Source of the DNA: Oscillospiraceae bacterium
Lineage (GTDB): Bacteria > Bacillota > Clostridia > UBA1381 > UBA9506
Direction of reading: 5' to 3'
Length of the DNA stretch: 64,000 nt
Assembly: GCA_015068905.1 (NCBI GenBank)
Contig: SVJQ01000006.1
Span: 1-64,000 of the forward strand
A model generated the notes under the pieces. The model was not told the origin of the DNA and made no database searches. It saw nothing but the letters and a program-made list of their open reading frames with translations. Of the stretch, positions 22,298 to 32,679 are shown piece by piece; position 1 is the first letter of the stretch, and each line of letters begins with the position of its first letter. The position numbers and the translations under genes were made by a program.

Positions 22298-23419
22298 TTA
22301 TTCAAGGTAATCCTTCAGCTTTTTACTTCTACTGGGGTGACGCAGTTTTCTTAACGCTTTTGCCTCAATCTGGCGGATGCGTTCACGGGTAACCTTAAAC
22401 TCCTTACCCACTTCCTCAAGGGTTCTGGCGCGACCGTCTTCCAAACCGAAGCGCAGCTTTAATACCATTGCTTCTCTGGGGGTCAAGGTGTCTAACACAT
22501 CGCTGAGCTGTTCTTTTAACAGCATAAAGGAAGCGGCTTCAGAAGGTGCCGGTGCATCCTCATCAGGGATAAAGTCACCAAGATGACTGTCTTCCTCCTC
22601 ACCGATAGGGGTTTCCAAGGAAACCGGTTCCTGAGCGATTTTCATAATCTCACGAACCTTGTCAATAGACATATTGAGCTCTTTTGCAATTTCATGGGGA
22701 TGGGGATCTCGACCCAGTTCCTGAACCAGCTGTCTGGAAACACGAATAAGCTTATTGATCGTTTCAACCATATGAACTGGAATACGAATGGTACGGGCCT
22801 GATCGGCAATCGCACGGGTGATCGCCTGACGAATCCACCATGTTGCATAGGTACTGAACTTGTAGCCCTTTGTGTAGTCAAACTTTTCAACAGCTTTGAT
22901 AAGACCCAGATTACCTTCCTGAATCAGGTCCAAAAACAGCATACCGCGACCGACATAGCGCTTAGCAATAGAAACAACCAGACGCAGGTTAGCCTCAGAC
23001 AACCGTTTTCTTGCCTCTGCATCGCCTTCTGCCATTTTCTTTGCAAGCTCCATTTCTTCATCCGGAGCAAGCAGAGGCACCTTACCGATTTCTTTTAGAT
23101 ACATTTTAACGTGGTCATCAACAGAAACGCCGTCAACACCTGAAATCTCAAGTGCTTCTGCGCTTAAATCAACATCGTCAACCGGAGGTAAATCGCCGAT
23201 TTCTTCCTCAATTTTCTCCAGTTCCTTGTCCATGTCTGTAACAATTTCGACGCCTTCTTTTTCAAAGGTCTCATACAAAATCTCAATCTGCTCAGGATCC
23301 ATCTCAAATTCAGAAAGGGCATCCATAATTTCCTGATATGTGAGTATCCCGTTGGCTTTACCCCTTGCCAATAAATCCAAAACAGTTTGCTGCTGTTTTG
23401 CCTCCATTTCCGGTGTCAT
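22298..23419 (-). CDS. rpoD: Primary sigma factor RpoD (SigA)
   Basis: 373 residues from the ATG 23417-23419 (GGAGAGGG upstream). A short region 1.1 is followed by regions 1.2-2 with the -10 recognition helix ([20 protein letters not shown]), region 3 and region 4 with the -35 helix-turn-helix ([30 protein letters not shown]). This is the vegetative sigma, consistent with the TTGACA/TATAAT promoters seen across the window. It starts one base after the dnaG stop, in the classic macromolecular-synthesis pair. Confidence 0.98.
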   Translation of the reverse strand: MTPEMEAKQQQTVLDLLARGKANGILTYQEIMDALSEFEMDPEQIEILYETFEKEGVEIVTDMDKELEKIEEEIGDLPPVDDVDLSAEALEISGVDGVSVDDHVKMYLKEIGKVPLLAPDEEMELAKKMAEGDAEARKRLSEANLRLVVSIAKRYVGRGMLFLDLIQEGNLGLIKAVEKFDYTKGYKFSTYATWWIRQAITRAIADQARTIRIPVHMVETINKLIRVSRQLVQELGRDPHPHEIAKELNMSIDKVREIMKIAQEPVSLETPIGEEEDSHLGDFIPDEDAPAPSEAASFMLLKEQLSDVLDTLTPREAMVLKLRFGLEDGRARTLEEVGKEFKVTRERIRQIEAKALRKLRHPSRSKKLKDYLE

Positions 23420-23420
23420 G

Positions 23421-25205
23421 TTACCCTCTCCTCTCTCTAATTCTTCGGTAGATTTCATTTGCTTCTATCACTTTACCTTCCCCCGCGAGTTTTGCGGCAT
23501 AATTTTTTAAATATGTTTCTTCCAGCTTCCATGCGGCTTCTTTAGCTGCCTGCAAACTGTCACCTTCAAAATTCATGTATAGCACTGACACGGCAGCTTT
23601 TTTAAAAGTATCATCTGTTAAGGTCTGCAAAAAGTCTGACTCGTGAACCTCTTCATGACCGGTACGATACTCTAAAATCATTTGAAAAAGCTTTCTGTGA
23701 AGTTCGCTGGTAAACCATTCAGCTTTAACAGACTCTGTCGCCATTTCATAAACGCGACGATGATAAAAAACAAGGTTTAAAAGGGTACGCTCCGTTTTAT
23801 ATGTAGCGGAGTTTTGCTCTTTGGTCAGGTCGGAGTAATCCGTTGACAGTCGCTCCGGCATTCTTTCCTGATACAGCTCCTTTTTTACTGCTTTGTTATT
23901 TTTATAATATATCAGTTTCGAAACCTCCGTGCGAATTGATTCAACTGATATATCCGTTTCGACAGATACTCGTTTTATATACGCTTCTCTTGCTATTTCA
24001 CTTTCAATATCCGCCAATATCTTAGCTGCTTCTTCTAAAAAGCTGATTTTCTGACTTAAATCATAAATATCATATTGCTGTCTGAGGCGCAAAAGCTGAT
24101 ATTCAACTGACTCATTAGCTGATTGAATCAACTTACGAAAGCTTTCAACACCCTTTTTTTGAATATATTCATCCGGGTCTTTGGCACCGGTTAAACTGAT
24201 TACCTTAATAAGGTTATCTGTCTCACTTAAAATTTTAATGGCCTTTTGCGCTGCCTTTTGCCCAGCTTCATCGCTGTCATAGCAAACATAAACCTGACTT
24301 GCATACCGTTTTAAAAGCCGTGCCTGTTCTTCCGTCAACGCGGTGCCTAGACCTGCAACAGCGTTGGTAAAGCCGCTTTGATAAAGAGAGATGACATCCA
24401 TCTGCCCTTCGACCAAAATCACGCCCTGCTTTGCCGCTGTTTGCTTTGCAAAGTTCATAGAAAACAAGTTCCGGCTCTTAAAAAACACAGGCGTTTCAGG
24501 TGAGTTTAAGTATTTTGCCGGGTTATCAGCATCCAGTGCTCTGCCGCTGAAGCCTATCAGGTTCCCGCGGATGTCAATAATAGGAAACATCAGTCGGTTG
24601 CGAAAAACATCATACACCCTGCCCTTATCATTCTTTTTCGCAAGTCCGGCAACAATCATTTCTTCGGCCGTATAGCCCTTTTCTTTCATAAAATCCAGCA
24701 AATCAGACCATTCATCCGGCGCAAAACCAATACCATATTTAATGGCCGTCTGACGAGTGAGACCACGTTTTTTCATATAAGCCTTTGCTGCTTCACCGGC
24801 ATGCGTACTCAGATTATCATAAAAATGCCTTGCGGCGATACGGTTCATTTCTAAAATCCGCTTTCTGCGTTCAGCCTGCTCATCGCTTTGCGCCCGACTT
24901 GTGCCCTGTTCTTCTTCCAAGGTCACGCCGGCACGCTGCGCCAAAAACTGCAGAGCATCCACAAAATCAAGATTTTCTGACCGCATAACAAAATCAAATA
25001 CATTGCCGCCGGCACCACAACCAAAGCAATAAAACAGCTGCTTGTCTTCGTCTACATGAAAGGACGGTGTTTTTTCTTTATGAAAGGGGCAAAGGCCGAC
25101 GTGGCTTGTCCCGTTTCGTTTTAAATGCACATAAGAAGAGACAAGCTCTGCAAGATTTGTACGCCTTGCGACTTCGTTAATTGAGCTTTGCTTATAACGT
25201 GGCAT
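23421..25205 (-). CDS. dnaG: DNA primase
   Basis: 594 residues. The N-terminal CHC2 zinc finger ([11 protein letters not shown] through YCFGCGAGG, about 38-65) is followed by the TOPRIM catalytic core ([13 protein letters not shown] about 260, [10 protein letters not shown] about 308) and a C-terminal helicase-interaction region. It synthesises RNA primers at the replication fork. No clear promoter was recognised in the 125 bp upstream. It is coupled to rpoD. Confidence 0.98.
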   Translation of the reverse strand: MPRYKQSSINEVARRTNLAELVSSYVHLKRNGTSHVGLCPFHKEKTPSFHVDEDKQLFYCFGCGAGGNVFDFVMRSENLDFVDALQFLAQRAGVTLEEEQGTSRAQSDEQAERRKRILEMNRIAARHFYDNLSTHAGEAAKAYMKKRGLTRQTAIKYGIGFAPDEWSDLLDFMKEKGYTAEEMIVAGLAKKNDKGRVYDVFRNRLMFPIIDIRGNLIGFSGRALDADNPAKYLNSPETPVFFKSRNLFSMNFAKQTAAKQGVILVEGQMDVISLYQSGFTNAVAGLGTALTEEQARLLKRYASQVYVCYDSDEAGQKAAQKAIKILSETDNLIKVISLTGAKDPDEYIQKKGVESFRKLIQSANESVEYQLLRLRQQYDIYDLSQKISFLEEAAKILADIESEIAREAYIKRVSVETDISVESIRTEVSKLIYYKNNKAVKKELYQERMPERLSTDYSDLTKEQNSATYKTERTLLNLVFYHRRVYEMATESVKAEWFTSELHRKLFQMILEYRTGHEEVHESDFLQTLTDDTFKKAAVSVLYMNFEGDSLQAAKEAAWKLEETYLKNYAAKLAGEGKVIEANEIYRRIRERRG

Positions 25206-25330
25206 TCTTGCACCCCTCTCTTCTGAATTTAACCATATCTTTATTCGACGAAAAACAAAAAAATCCTTTTTTCTGTTTTATTTTTTCTGTAACCTAGGCT
25301 AACCATAATTTTACATTTTATGCAAAAGTT

Positions 25331-26329
25331 CTATCTAACCTGCCAAGCACGGGGCAAAAACAGATTTTTAAAGATATAAATTGCAAAATTATCTGTCATA
25401 CCGGCAATATAATCACACACATCACGCTCGCCTGTAAAGACCACATCAGCAAGTCCTTTATCTTTTAAAATAGACGGCTCTTTCATAAAGGTTTCAAACA
25501 AGGTGGCAAGAATGTTCTTCGCCTTGCCGTCTTCAGCCTGAGCAATTGAAAATGTATATACATTTTTAAACATAAAATCCCTGAGTTCCATCATCGCTTC
25601 GTGAATTTCAGCAGTCATGGCTACATCCGGCTTGTTCTGACTGTTTCTAACAATATCAACAATCATATTATCAATTCTTTCGCCGTGGGTGTTGCCGAGA
25701 GCTTTGCGGCATTCAAGGGGTATTGACTCAGCAGAAATCATACCACCGCGAACTGCATCATCAATATCGTGGTTGATGTAAGCAATGCGGTCAGCCAGTT
25801 TAATAATGCGACCCTCTAAGGTTTCTGCCTCATTATCACCTGCGTGATTGACGATACCGTCGCGGACCTCAAAAGTGAGGTTTAAACCGCCAACGCCCTC
25901 TAAAACATCTACTACCCTCAGGCTTTGTTCATAGTGACGGAATCCGCCCGGCATAATGGAATTTAAAAGCTTTTCACCGGAATGGCCAAAGGGTGTATGC
26001 CCCAAGTCGTGACCCAAAGCAATGGCTTCTGTCAAATCTTCATTCAATCTTAAAGCCCTTGCGATAGTTCTTGCAATTTGGGATACCTCTAAGGTGTGGG
26101 TCAAGCGTGTGCGGTAATGGTCACCCTCAGGTGCTAAAAAAACCTGTGTTTTATGCATCAGACGTCTGAATGATTTAGAATGAATAATTCTGTCACGGTC
26201 ACGCTGAAATTCAGTACGCAAATTGCAGGGTTCCATAGGCTTTTGTCTGCCACGGGTCTGGGAGGAACGAACCGCAAATTCAGATAAAGAAGATTCTTCT
26301 AACTGTTCGGTAAATGCTTTAAGATTCAT
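25331..26329 (-). CDS. dGTPase-like HD-domain dNTP triphosphohydrolase
   Basis: 332 residues from the ATG 26327-26329 (AAAGGAG upstream). The HD metal site is clear: His in RLTHTLEVSQIA, then HDLGHTPFGHSGE, and Asp later in INHDIDDAVR. It is similar to the short deoxyguanosinetriphosphate triphosphohydrolase-like proteins that often precede dnaG in Bacillota. It probably hydrolyses dNTPs to deoxynucleosides and triphosphate; exact nucleotide preference is unknown. Confidence 0.92.
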   Translation of the reverse strand: MNLKAFTEQLEESSLSEFAVRSSQTRGRQKPMEPCNLRTEFQRDRDRIIHSKSFRRLMHKTQVFLAPEGDHYRTRLTHTLEVSQIARTIARALRLNEDLTEAIALGHDLGHTPFGHSGEKLLNSIMPGGFRHYEQSLRVVDVLEGVGGLNLTFEVRDGIVNHAGDNEAETLEGRIIKLADRIAYINHDIDDAVRGGMISAESIPLECRKALGNTHGERIDNMIVDIVRNSQNKPDVAMTAEIHEAMMELRDFMFKNVYTFSIAQAEDGKAKNILATLFETFMKEPSILKDKGLADVVFTGERDVCDYIAGMTDNFAIYIFKNLFLPRAWQVR

Positions 26330-26451
26330 TTGCAAAGCTCCTTTACGTCAAATTAACTGTCCTTTTGGGTTCATTCTACTCTTCATACAATGAATATATA
26401 CCCCTTTTTTCGTTTTTCAAACAAAAACTTTAAAAAAACTATTTAAACGAC

Positions 26452-26480
26452 AAAAAAACAGAGACATTGTCTGCCTCTGT
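26452..26480 (-). terminator. Probable terminator after typA
   Basis: Minus strand ACAGAG / CTCTGT stem with a structured 11-nt interior (AGAC/GTCT can pair), followed by T7. Confidence 0.7.
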
Positions 26481-26488
26481 TGATAATA

Positions 26489-28306
26489 TTATTTGTTTTT
26501 ATTTCTGTTTGCCTGCTTATCACGTTCCATCTTGGTGAGTAACTTTTTACGAAGACGAATGGATTGGGGCGTCACCTCAACCAGTTCATCATCCGAGATA
26601 AACTCTAGGCATTGCTCTAGGCTTAAATTATCAGGCGGTGTAAGTCTTAAGGCTTCATCACTGCCTGAAGCACGCATGTTGGTAACATGCTTCTTTTTGC
26701 AGACATTGACCGTAATATCTTCAGTTTTAGCATTTTCGCCAACAATCATACCTTCATATACTTTTACGCCGGCACCAATAAACAGTCTGCCACGTTCCTG
26801 TGCATTAAAGAGACCGTAGGCCACACTATCACCGGTTTCCCAGGCAATCATAGAACCACGGGTACGGCTTTCAATTTCACCGCTGTACGGAATGTAACCG
26901 TCAAAAATGGTGTTCATGATACCGTTGCCGCGGGTGTCGGTTAAAAACTCACTGCGATAGCCGATAAGACCACGGGAAGGAATACGAAACTCAAGTCGCA
27001 TATAGCTGTTGTCTGTGGGCTGCATATTCAGCATTTCTGCATGGCGCTTGCCAAGCTTCTCAATGACTGTGCCGGAATATTCTTCAGGCAGGTCGATAAA
27101 CAAAAGCTCAACCGGCTCTAAGACCTTATCATCCTTTTTCTTTAAAATAACTTCAGGACGTGATACCTGAAATTCATATCCTTGACGGCGCATGGTTTCA
27201 ATCAAAATAGAAAGATGAAGTTCACCACGACCGGAAACCTTAAAACAATCAGCGCTGTCGGTTTCTTCAACCTTCAGGCTGACATTTGTGTCAAGCTCAC
27301 GGAATAGTCTGTCACGCAGATGACGGCTTGTTACATACTCACCCTCGTTACCGGCAAAGGGACTGTTGTTAACCAAAAAGTTCATTGAAATGGTAGGTTC
27401 ATCTACTGAAATAACAGGCAGCGGTTCAATAAAGCTCGTGTCACAAAGGGTTTCACCGATGCCAATGTCACCTAAACCGGAAATTAAAACAACATCACCT
27501 ACACCGGCTTCTGATACTTCAATACGTTTTAAACCGTCATACATATACAGCCTGCCGCACTTTGCGTTCTGCGTACTTTCATCTGCACGGCAAACAGTTA
27601 CAGTCTGCCCGGTTTTCAGGCTACCACGGTCAATTCTGCCCACCGCAATGCGACCTACATATTCATCATAGTCAATGTTTGAAATGAGCATTCTAAATGG
27701 TTTATCCTTATCACCCTGCGGTGCCGGAACATGACCGACAATGGTATCAAACAAGGGTTTTAAGCCCTGGCTCATCTCATTGGGTTCATAGCCGCTGATG
27801 CCTTCTCTTGCCGAGGTATAAATGATGGGGAAATCTGCCTGCTCATCGCTGGCGCCCAAATCAATGAACAAATCAAAAATTTCATTCACAACCTCGTCAG
27901 GGCGTGCTTGCGGGCGGTCAATTTTATTGATAACCACAATGGGTTTTAAACCTAAATTCAAGGCTTTTTTAAGCACAAAACGGGTTTGCGGCATAGGACC
28001 TTCAAAGGCATCAACCAGCAGTAAAACGCCGTCAACCATGCCCAAAACACGTTCAACTTCACCGCCAAAGTCAGCATGACCGGGTGTGTCAATGATGTTG
28101 ATTTTTATATCTTTATAAGTAACAGAGGTGTTTTTAGATAAAATGGTAATACCGCGCTCGCGCTCTAGGTCATTTGAGTCCATAACGCGCTCTGTTACCT
28201 GCTCGTTTTCTCTATAAATACCGCTATCTTTCAGCATAACGTCAACCAATGTGGTTTTGCCGTGGTCAACGTGAGCAATAATTGCAATGTTTCTGATTTC
28301 TTTCAA
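26489..28306 (-). CDS. typA: Ribosome-associated GTPase TypA/BipA
   Basis: 605 residues, beginning at a TTG (28304-28306) with GGAGG 8 nt upstream. This start gives [19 protein letters not shown], the normal TypA N-terminus; an ATG 60 bp upstream would add an unrelated extension. G motifs are [17 protein letters not shown] and NKIDRP. EF-G-like domains II, III and V and the TypA C-terminal domain follow. It aids 50S assembly and stress or cold growth. It follows carB and its hairpin by 71 bp. Confidence 0.96.
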   Translation of the reverse strand: MKEIRNIAIIAHVDHGKTTLVDVMLKDSGIYRENEQVTERVMDSNDLERERGITILSKNTSVTYKDIKINIIDTPGHADFGGEVERVLGMVDGVLLLVDAFEGPMPQTRFVLKKALNLGLKPIVVINKIDRPQARPDEVVNEIFDLFIDLGASDEQADFPIIYTSAREGISGYEPNEMSQGLKPLFDTIVGHVPAPQGDKDKPFRMLISNIDYDEYVGRIAVGRIDRGSLKTGQTVTVCRADESTQNAKCGRLYMYDGLKRIEVSEAGVGDVVLISGLGDIGIGETLCDTSFIEPLPVISVDEPTISMNFLVNNSPFAGNEGEYVTSRHLRDRLFRELDTNVSLKVEETDSADCFKVSGRGELHLSILIETMRRQGYEFQVSRPEVILKKKDDKVLEPVELLFIDLPEEYSGTVIEKLGKRHAEMLNMQPTDNSYMRLEFRIPSRGLIGYRSEFLTDTRGNGIMNTIFDGYIPYSGEIESRTRGSMIAWETGDSVAYGLFNAQERGRLFIGAGVKVYEGMIVGENAKTEDITVNVCKKKHVTNMRASGSDEALRLTPPDNLSLEQCLEFISDDELVEVTPQSIRLRKKLLTKMERDKQANRNKNK

Positions 28307-28342
28307 TGTATTTGCCTCCGCAATAAGATTCTTTAAAACATC

Positions 28343-28370
28343 TTGGGTGCGGCAAAACCGCCGCACCCAA
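28343..28370 (-). terminator. Strong hairpin between carB and typA, weak U-tract
   Basis: Perfect 11-bp stem TTGGGTGCGGC / GCCGCACCCAA with a 6-nt loop, starting 8 bp after the carB stop. On the minus strand it is followed by GATGTTTT rather than a T-run, so termination may be partial and typA may receive read-through. Confidence 0.6.
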
Positions 28371-28377
28371 AAAGTTT

Positions 28378-31300
28378 TTATACGTCGCGCAGATTAACCA
28401 TGTTAAGATTGTTCTGATCTTCAGTACCCTGCAAGCTTGCAAGGAATGCTTTTGCTGTGTCAAGGCTGGTCAGACAGGGAACAGAAAGTTCCACACTCTT
28501 ACGTCTGATTTTAAACCCGTCACGGTCAGGGCGGCGACCCTTGGTTGCTGTGTTAATAACCATATTAAATCTGCCTTCCTGCAACAGATCTAAAATATCA
28601 GGCTCACCTTCACCAATTTTATGAACAGTTGTTGCCGGCACGCCGTTTTTCATTAAGAACTTTGCAGTACCCTCTGTTGAATAAATGTTGTATCCCAATT
28701 CATTAAAGCCCTGAGCGATTGTAAGCATTTCAGGCTTATCGGTATCACGAACAGTGATTAAGATGTTGCCGGTGGTGCTCATCTTAAAGCCGGCACCCAA
28801 AAGACCCTTGTAAAGGGCTTCGGAAAAGTCCTTACTGATACCTAAAACTTCACCGGTAGACTTCATTTCAGGACCTAAGGATGTATCAACATCGTGCAGC
28901 TTTTCAAAGGAGAACACAGGCACCTTAATGGCGGTATATTCACCTTCGGGATGCAGACCTGTGCCGCAACCCATATCCTTTAATTTCTCACCCAGTACGC
29001 AACGGGTTGCCAGATCTACCATGGGTACGTTTGTAACCTTACTGATGTAAGGCACAGTTCTTGAAGAACGGGGGTTAACCTCGATAACGTAAATTTCACC
29101 CTCGTGCATAACGAACTGAATGTTTACAAGACCTACAACGTGGAGAGCCTGAGCCAATGCCTTTGTGTAGCTAACCAGCTTATCTTTGATTGCCTGTGTC
29201 AGGGTGGGTGCAGGATATACAGAGATAGAGTCACCGGAGTGAACACCGGCACGCTCTAAATGTTCCATAATACCGGGAATTAAAATGTCAGTACCGTCAC
29301 AGATAGCATCAACTTCAATTTCCTTACCCATCATATACTTATCAATGAGAATCGGATGCTCCTGCTTAACCATGGTAATGATGTCCATAAACTCTCTTAC
29401 GTCATTATCATTGTAAGCAATTTCCATACCCTGTCCGCCCAATACGTAAGAAGGACGCACCAGCACCGGGTAACCTAGTTCATTTGCAGCTTCTAATGCT
29501 TCTTCATGAGTGAAGACTGTTCTGCCGGCAGGACGGTCAATGCCGCAAGCTTCCAGAATTTCGTCAAAACGTTCTCTGTCTTCAGCTGCATCAACATCTT
29601 CAGCCTTAGTACCGAGAATTTTAACACCCATTTCTTTTAAAGCGGCTGTCAGCTTAATAGCAGTCTGACCACCGAACTGAACTAAAACGCCGTCCGGCTT
29701 TTCAATTTCTAAAATGTGACCAACATCTTCTGCTGTCAGCGGCTCAAAATAAAGCTTGTCCGCTGTATCAAAGTCAGTTGAAACGGTTTCGGGGTTGTTA
29801 TTGATGATAATGGTTTCATAACCTGCTTCACGGAGCGCCCAGACAGAATGAACGGAACAATAGTCAAATTCAATACCTTGACCGATTCTGATAGGTCCGG
29901 AACCGATAACAACAACCTTCTTTTTCTTAGAAGATACGGTTTCAGTATATTCATCATAGGTTGAATAGTAATACGGTGTAACAGCTTCATACTCAGCTGC
30001 ACAGGTATCAACCATTTTATAAGTCGGGAAAATGTCATACAGCTCACGCATAGCACGAACTGCAATTTCAGACTTGCCGGTAAGAGATGCAATGAGCTTA
30101 TCAGTAAAGCCCATACGTTTTGCATCTTTAAGCAGGTCTTTTTCAAGTTCTTCACTCGCAAGGCGTCTTTCCATATCAACTAAGTTCTTCAGCTTATTTA
30201 AGAAGAACTTGTCAATGGTAGTAATCTCGTGAATTTCTTCAATCGTTACATCACGACGGAAAGCTTCACAGATTACAAAGAAGCGTTCATCATCCACACG
30301 GGATAATCTCTTGATAATTTCCTTCTTAGAAAGAGACTTAAGCTTCTTTAAATCAAAAGACATCACGTTTAATTCAAGACAACGAACAGCTTTCATTAAA
30401 GCGCCTTCAATGTTGTCAGAGATGGCCATAACCTCACCGGTTGCCTTCATCTGTGTACCTAATGTACGTTTTGCCTTTACAAACTTATCAAAGGGCCACT
30501 TGGGGAACTTGATAACGCAATAGTCAACAGTCGGTTCACAGCAAGCGCAGGTTTTGCCGGTTACAGCATTGACGATTTCATCAAGACCGTAGCCAATAGC
30601 AATTTTAGAAGCAACCTTTGCAATGGGGTAACCCGTTGCTTTAGATGCCAGAGCTGAAGAACGAGATACACGGGGGTTAACCTCGATAACCGCATATTCA
30701 AAACTTTCAGGATGCAGCGCAAACTGACAGTTACAACCACCCTCAATACCTAAGGCATGAATGATGTTTAAGGATGCATTGCGGAGCATGCTGTATTCTC
30801 TTTCAGACAAGGTCTGCGCCGGTGCAATAACCACAGAGTCACCGGTATGCACACCGACAGGGTCTAAGTTTTCCATTGAGCAAACGGTGATGGCATTACC
30901 CTTACCGTCACGGATAACTTCAAACTCTATTTCTTTCCAGCCGGAGATACATTTTTCAATCAGAACCTGATGTACACGGGAAAGACGCAGACCGTTAGGT
31001 GCAATTTCAGCTAAATCTTCTTCGGTATATGCAATACCGCCGCCGGTGCCACCCAAGGTATAAGCCGGGCGAACGATAACCGGAAAACCGATTTCATTTG
31101 CAAAATCCAAAGCATCTTCATAGGTGTTTACAACCTTTGATGCAATACAGGGCTCACCGATGGATTCCATGGTGTCTTTAAACTCCTGACGGTCTTCTGC
31201 CATTTTAATAGCAGAGGTTGCTGTACCCAAAAGCTTAACGCCCATTTTATCAAGATAACCCTCTTCAGCAAGCTCCATAGCAAGGTTTAAGCCGGTCTGA

Positions 31301-31575
31301 CCACCCAGAGTGGGCAGAATGCTGTCAGGCTTTTCAATTTCAATAACCTTTTTAACAGATGCTGCAACAAGCGGCTCAATGTAGATTTTATCCGCCATCA
31401 TTTTATCTGTCATAATAGTTGCAGGGTTTGAGTTAATGAGTACAACCTCAATACCCTCTTCAGCCAATGCACGGCAAGCCTGTGTGCCGGCATAGTCAAA
31501 CTCTGCCGCCTGACCGATGACGATGGGACCGGAACCGATAACCAGAACTTTTTTTACATCTTCGCGTTTAGGCAT
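28378..31575 (-). CDS. carB: Carbamoyl-phosphate synthase large subunit
   Basis: 1065 residues, full length. It has two ATP-grasp synthetase halves (each begins with a KKVLVIGSGPI-type segment, near residues 8 and 552) and a C-terminal MGS-like allosteric domain from about residue 930. It makes carbamoyl phosphate from bicarbonate, two ATP and ammonia. The ammonia normally arrives by tunnel from the CarA glutaminase. The two halves retain their metal-binding motifs (EVNPRVSRSSALASKATG and EVNPRSSRTVPYISKVTN). It overlaps carA by 8 bp. Because CarA here lacks its catalytic residues, CarB probably uses free ammonia. Confidence 0.98.
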   Translation of the reverse strand: MPKREDVKKVLVIGSGPIVIGQAAEFDYAGTQACRALAEEGIEVVLINSNPATIMTDKMMADKIYIEPLVAASVKKVIEIEKPDSILPTLGGQTGLNLAMELAEEGYLDKMGVKLLGTATSAIKMAEDRQEFKDTMESIGEPCIASKVVNTYEDALDFANEIGFPVIVRPAYTLGGTGGGIAYTEEDLAEIAPNGLRLSRVHQVLIEKCISGWKEIEFEVIRDGKGNAITVCSMENLDPVGVHTGDSVVIAPAQTLSEREYSMLRNASLNIIHALGIEGGCNCQFALHPESFEYAVIEVNPRVSRSSALASKATGYPIAKVASKIAIGYGLDEIVNAVTGKTCACCEPTVDYCVIKFPKWPFDKFVKAKRTLGTQMKATGEVMAISDNIEGALMKAVRCLELNVMSFDLKKLKSLSKKEIIKRLSRVDDERFFVICEAFRRDVTIEEIHEITTIDKFFLNKLKNLVDMERRLASEELEKDLLKDAKRMGFTDKLIASLTGKSEIAVRAMRELYDIFPTYKMVDTCAAEYEAVTPYYYSTYDEYTETVSSKKKKVVVIGSGPIRIGQGIEFDYCSVHSVWALREAGYETIIINNNPETVSTDFDTADKLYFEPLTAEDVGHILEIEKPDGVLVQFGGQTAIKLTAALKEMGVKILGTKAEDVDAAEDRERFDEILEACGIDRPAGRTVFTHEEALEAANELGYPVLVRPSYVLGGQGMEIAYNDNDVREFMDIITMVKQEHPILIDKYMMGKEIEVDAICDGTDILIPGIMEHLERAGVHSGDSISVYPAPTLTQAIKDKLVSYTKALAQALHVVGLVNIQFVMHEGEIYVIEVNPRSSRTVPYISKVTNVPMVDLATRCVLGEKLKDMGCGTGLHPEGEYTAIKVPVFSFEKLHDVDTSLGPEMKSTGEVLGISKDFSEALYKGLLGAGFKMSTTGNILITVRDTDKPEMLTIAQGFNELGYNIYSTEGTAKFLMKNGVPATTVHKIGEGEPDILDLLQEGRFNMVINTATKGRRPDRDGFKIRRKSVELSVPCLTSLDTAKAFLASLQGTEDQNNLNMVNLRDV

Positions 31576-32650
31576 TCTCTTTTCCTCCCATCATTGTAAC
31601 AAATTCTTCTAATAAATATTCCATGCTCTTCGGTCCGGGTTTTGACTCAGGGTCATACTGAACCGTAATGGCAGGATATGCTTTGTATCTGAGACCTTCA
31701 ACAGTCTCATCGTTTACATTAACGTGGCTAACCTCAGCAACATCAGCAGGTACGCTGTCAGCTACAACAGCATAGCCGTGATTCTGGCTTGTAACAAAGG
31801 TTAAGCCGGAAGATAAGTCCTTAACCGGCTGGTTGGCACCACGGTGACCAAACTTCAGCTTCTCAGTTTTAGCACCCATAGAAAGGGCTGCAAGCTGATG
31901 ACCAAGGCCCAAACCAAAGAAGGGTTTGCCGGAGGTTAACAGTGCTTTTACCGTAGGCAGAAGTTCAGGGTAGCCTGCCGGATCTCCGGGGCCGTTTGAA
32001 ACCACAATACCGTCAGGATTTGCAGCAAGCATTGCTTCAGCAGAAGTTCCTGCCGGATACACTGTAACTTTTGCACCGCGCTTTGTCAAAGAATCAATCG
32101 TAGTTCTTTTAACGCCACAGTCAAGCACTGCCACAGAATACTTGCCTTCACCTTGTGTGTAGCTTTCTTTTGCGGTTACATCATTAACAAGTGCGCCAAC
32201 CTTATACGCCTTAATTTCTGCTTCATAGTCTTCAAAGCAGAAGCTATCTGCTGTGATAATCATACCATTCATAGCACCCTGTGAACGAAGCACTCTTGTA
32301 AGCGCACGGGTATCAATGCCGGTGATGGCAATCACATTTTCGCTGACTAAAAAGCTTTCTAAAGTTTCTTTGCAGCGGAAGTTGTTGGGATACTCTGCTG
32401 CTTCTTTCATAATAACGCCCTTAACCTGTGCTCTTTTTGACTGACAGTCGTCACGGTTAATGCCGTAGTTACCGATAATCGGATAGGTCATTGAAACAAT
32501 CTGACCGGCAAAAGCAGGGTCTGTGATGGCTTCTAAATAGCCAACCATACCGGTTGTGAACACCACTTCGCCAACAACTTTTCCGGTTGCACCAAGACTC
32601 ACGCCCTCAAAAACCGTGCCGTCAGCCAGTGCTAAAAATGCTTTTTTCAT
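31568..32650 (-). CDS. carA: Carbamoyl-phosphate synthase small subunit with degenerate glutaminase site
   Basis: 360 residues. The N-terminal CarA domain is normal (FTTGMVGYLEAITDPAFAGQ). The class I glutamine amidotransferase domain (about 170-355) keeps SNGPGDP, GHRGANQPV and SQNHGYAV. The nucleophile elbow, normally Gly-x-Cys-x-Gly, reads GLGLGHQ: Gly248 (codon 31907-31909) replaces the catalytic Cys (Cys269 of E. coli). The triad His (His353) is Asp333 in QYDPESKPGP, while Glu335 is kept. Glutamine hydrolysis is therefore not expected. The protein may still act as a structural partner of CarB. The frame is intact, so it is not a pseudogene by sequence. Confidence 0.95.
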   Translation of the reverse strand: MKKAFLALADGTVFEGVSLGATGKVVGEVVFTTGMVGYLEAITDPAFAGQIVSMTYPIIGNYGINRDDCQSKRAQVKGVIMKEAAEYPNNFRCKETLESFLVSENVIAITGIDTRALTRVLRSQGAMNGMIITADSFCFEDYEAEIKAYKVGALVNDVTAKESYTQGEGKYSVAVLDCGVKRTTIDSLTKRGAKVTVYPAGTSAEAMLAANPDGIVVSNGPGDPAGYPELLPTVKALLTSGKPFFGLGLGHQLAALSMGAKTEKLKFGHRGANQPVKDLSSGLTFVTSQNHGYAVVADSVPADVAEVSHVNVNDETVEGLRYKAYPAITVQYDPESKPGPKSMEYLLEEFVTMMGGKENA

Positions 32651-32679
32651 GGCTAAACTTCCTTTCTGTCTATTGAAAA

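Noticed and set aside
31901-31920. Sequencing or assembly error as the cause of the missing CarA Cys
   Set aside because: It cannot be excluded for the single base change TGC to GGC, but the triad His is also replaced 255 bases away, and the frame is intact, so real degeneration is more likely.
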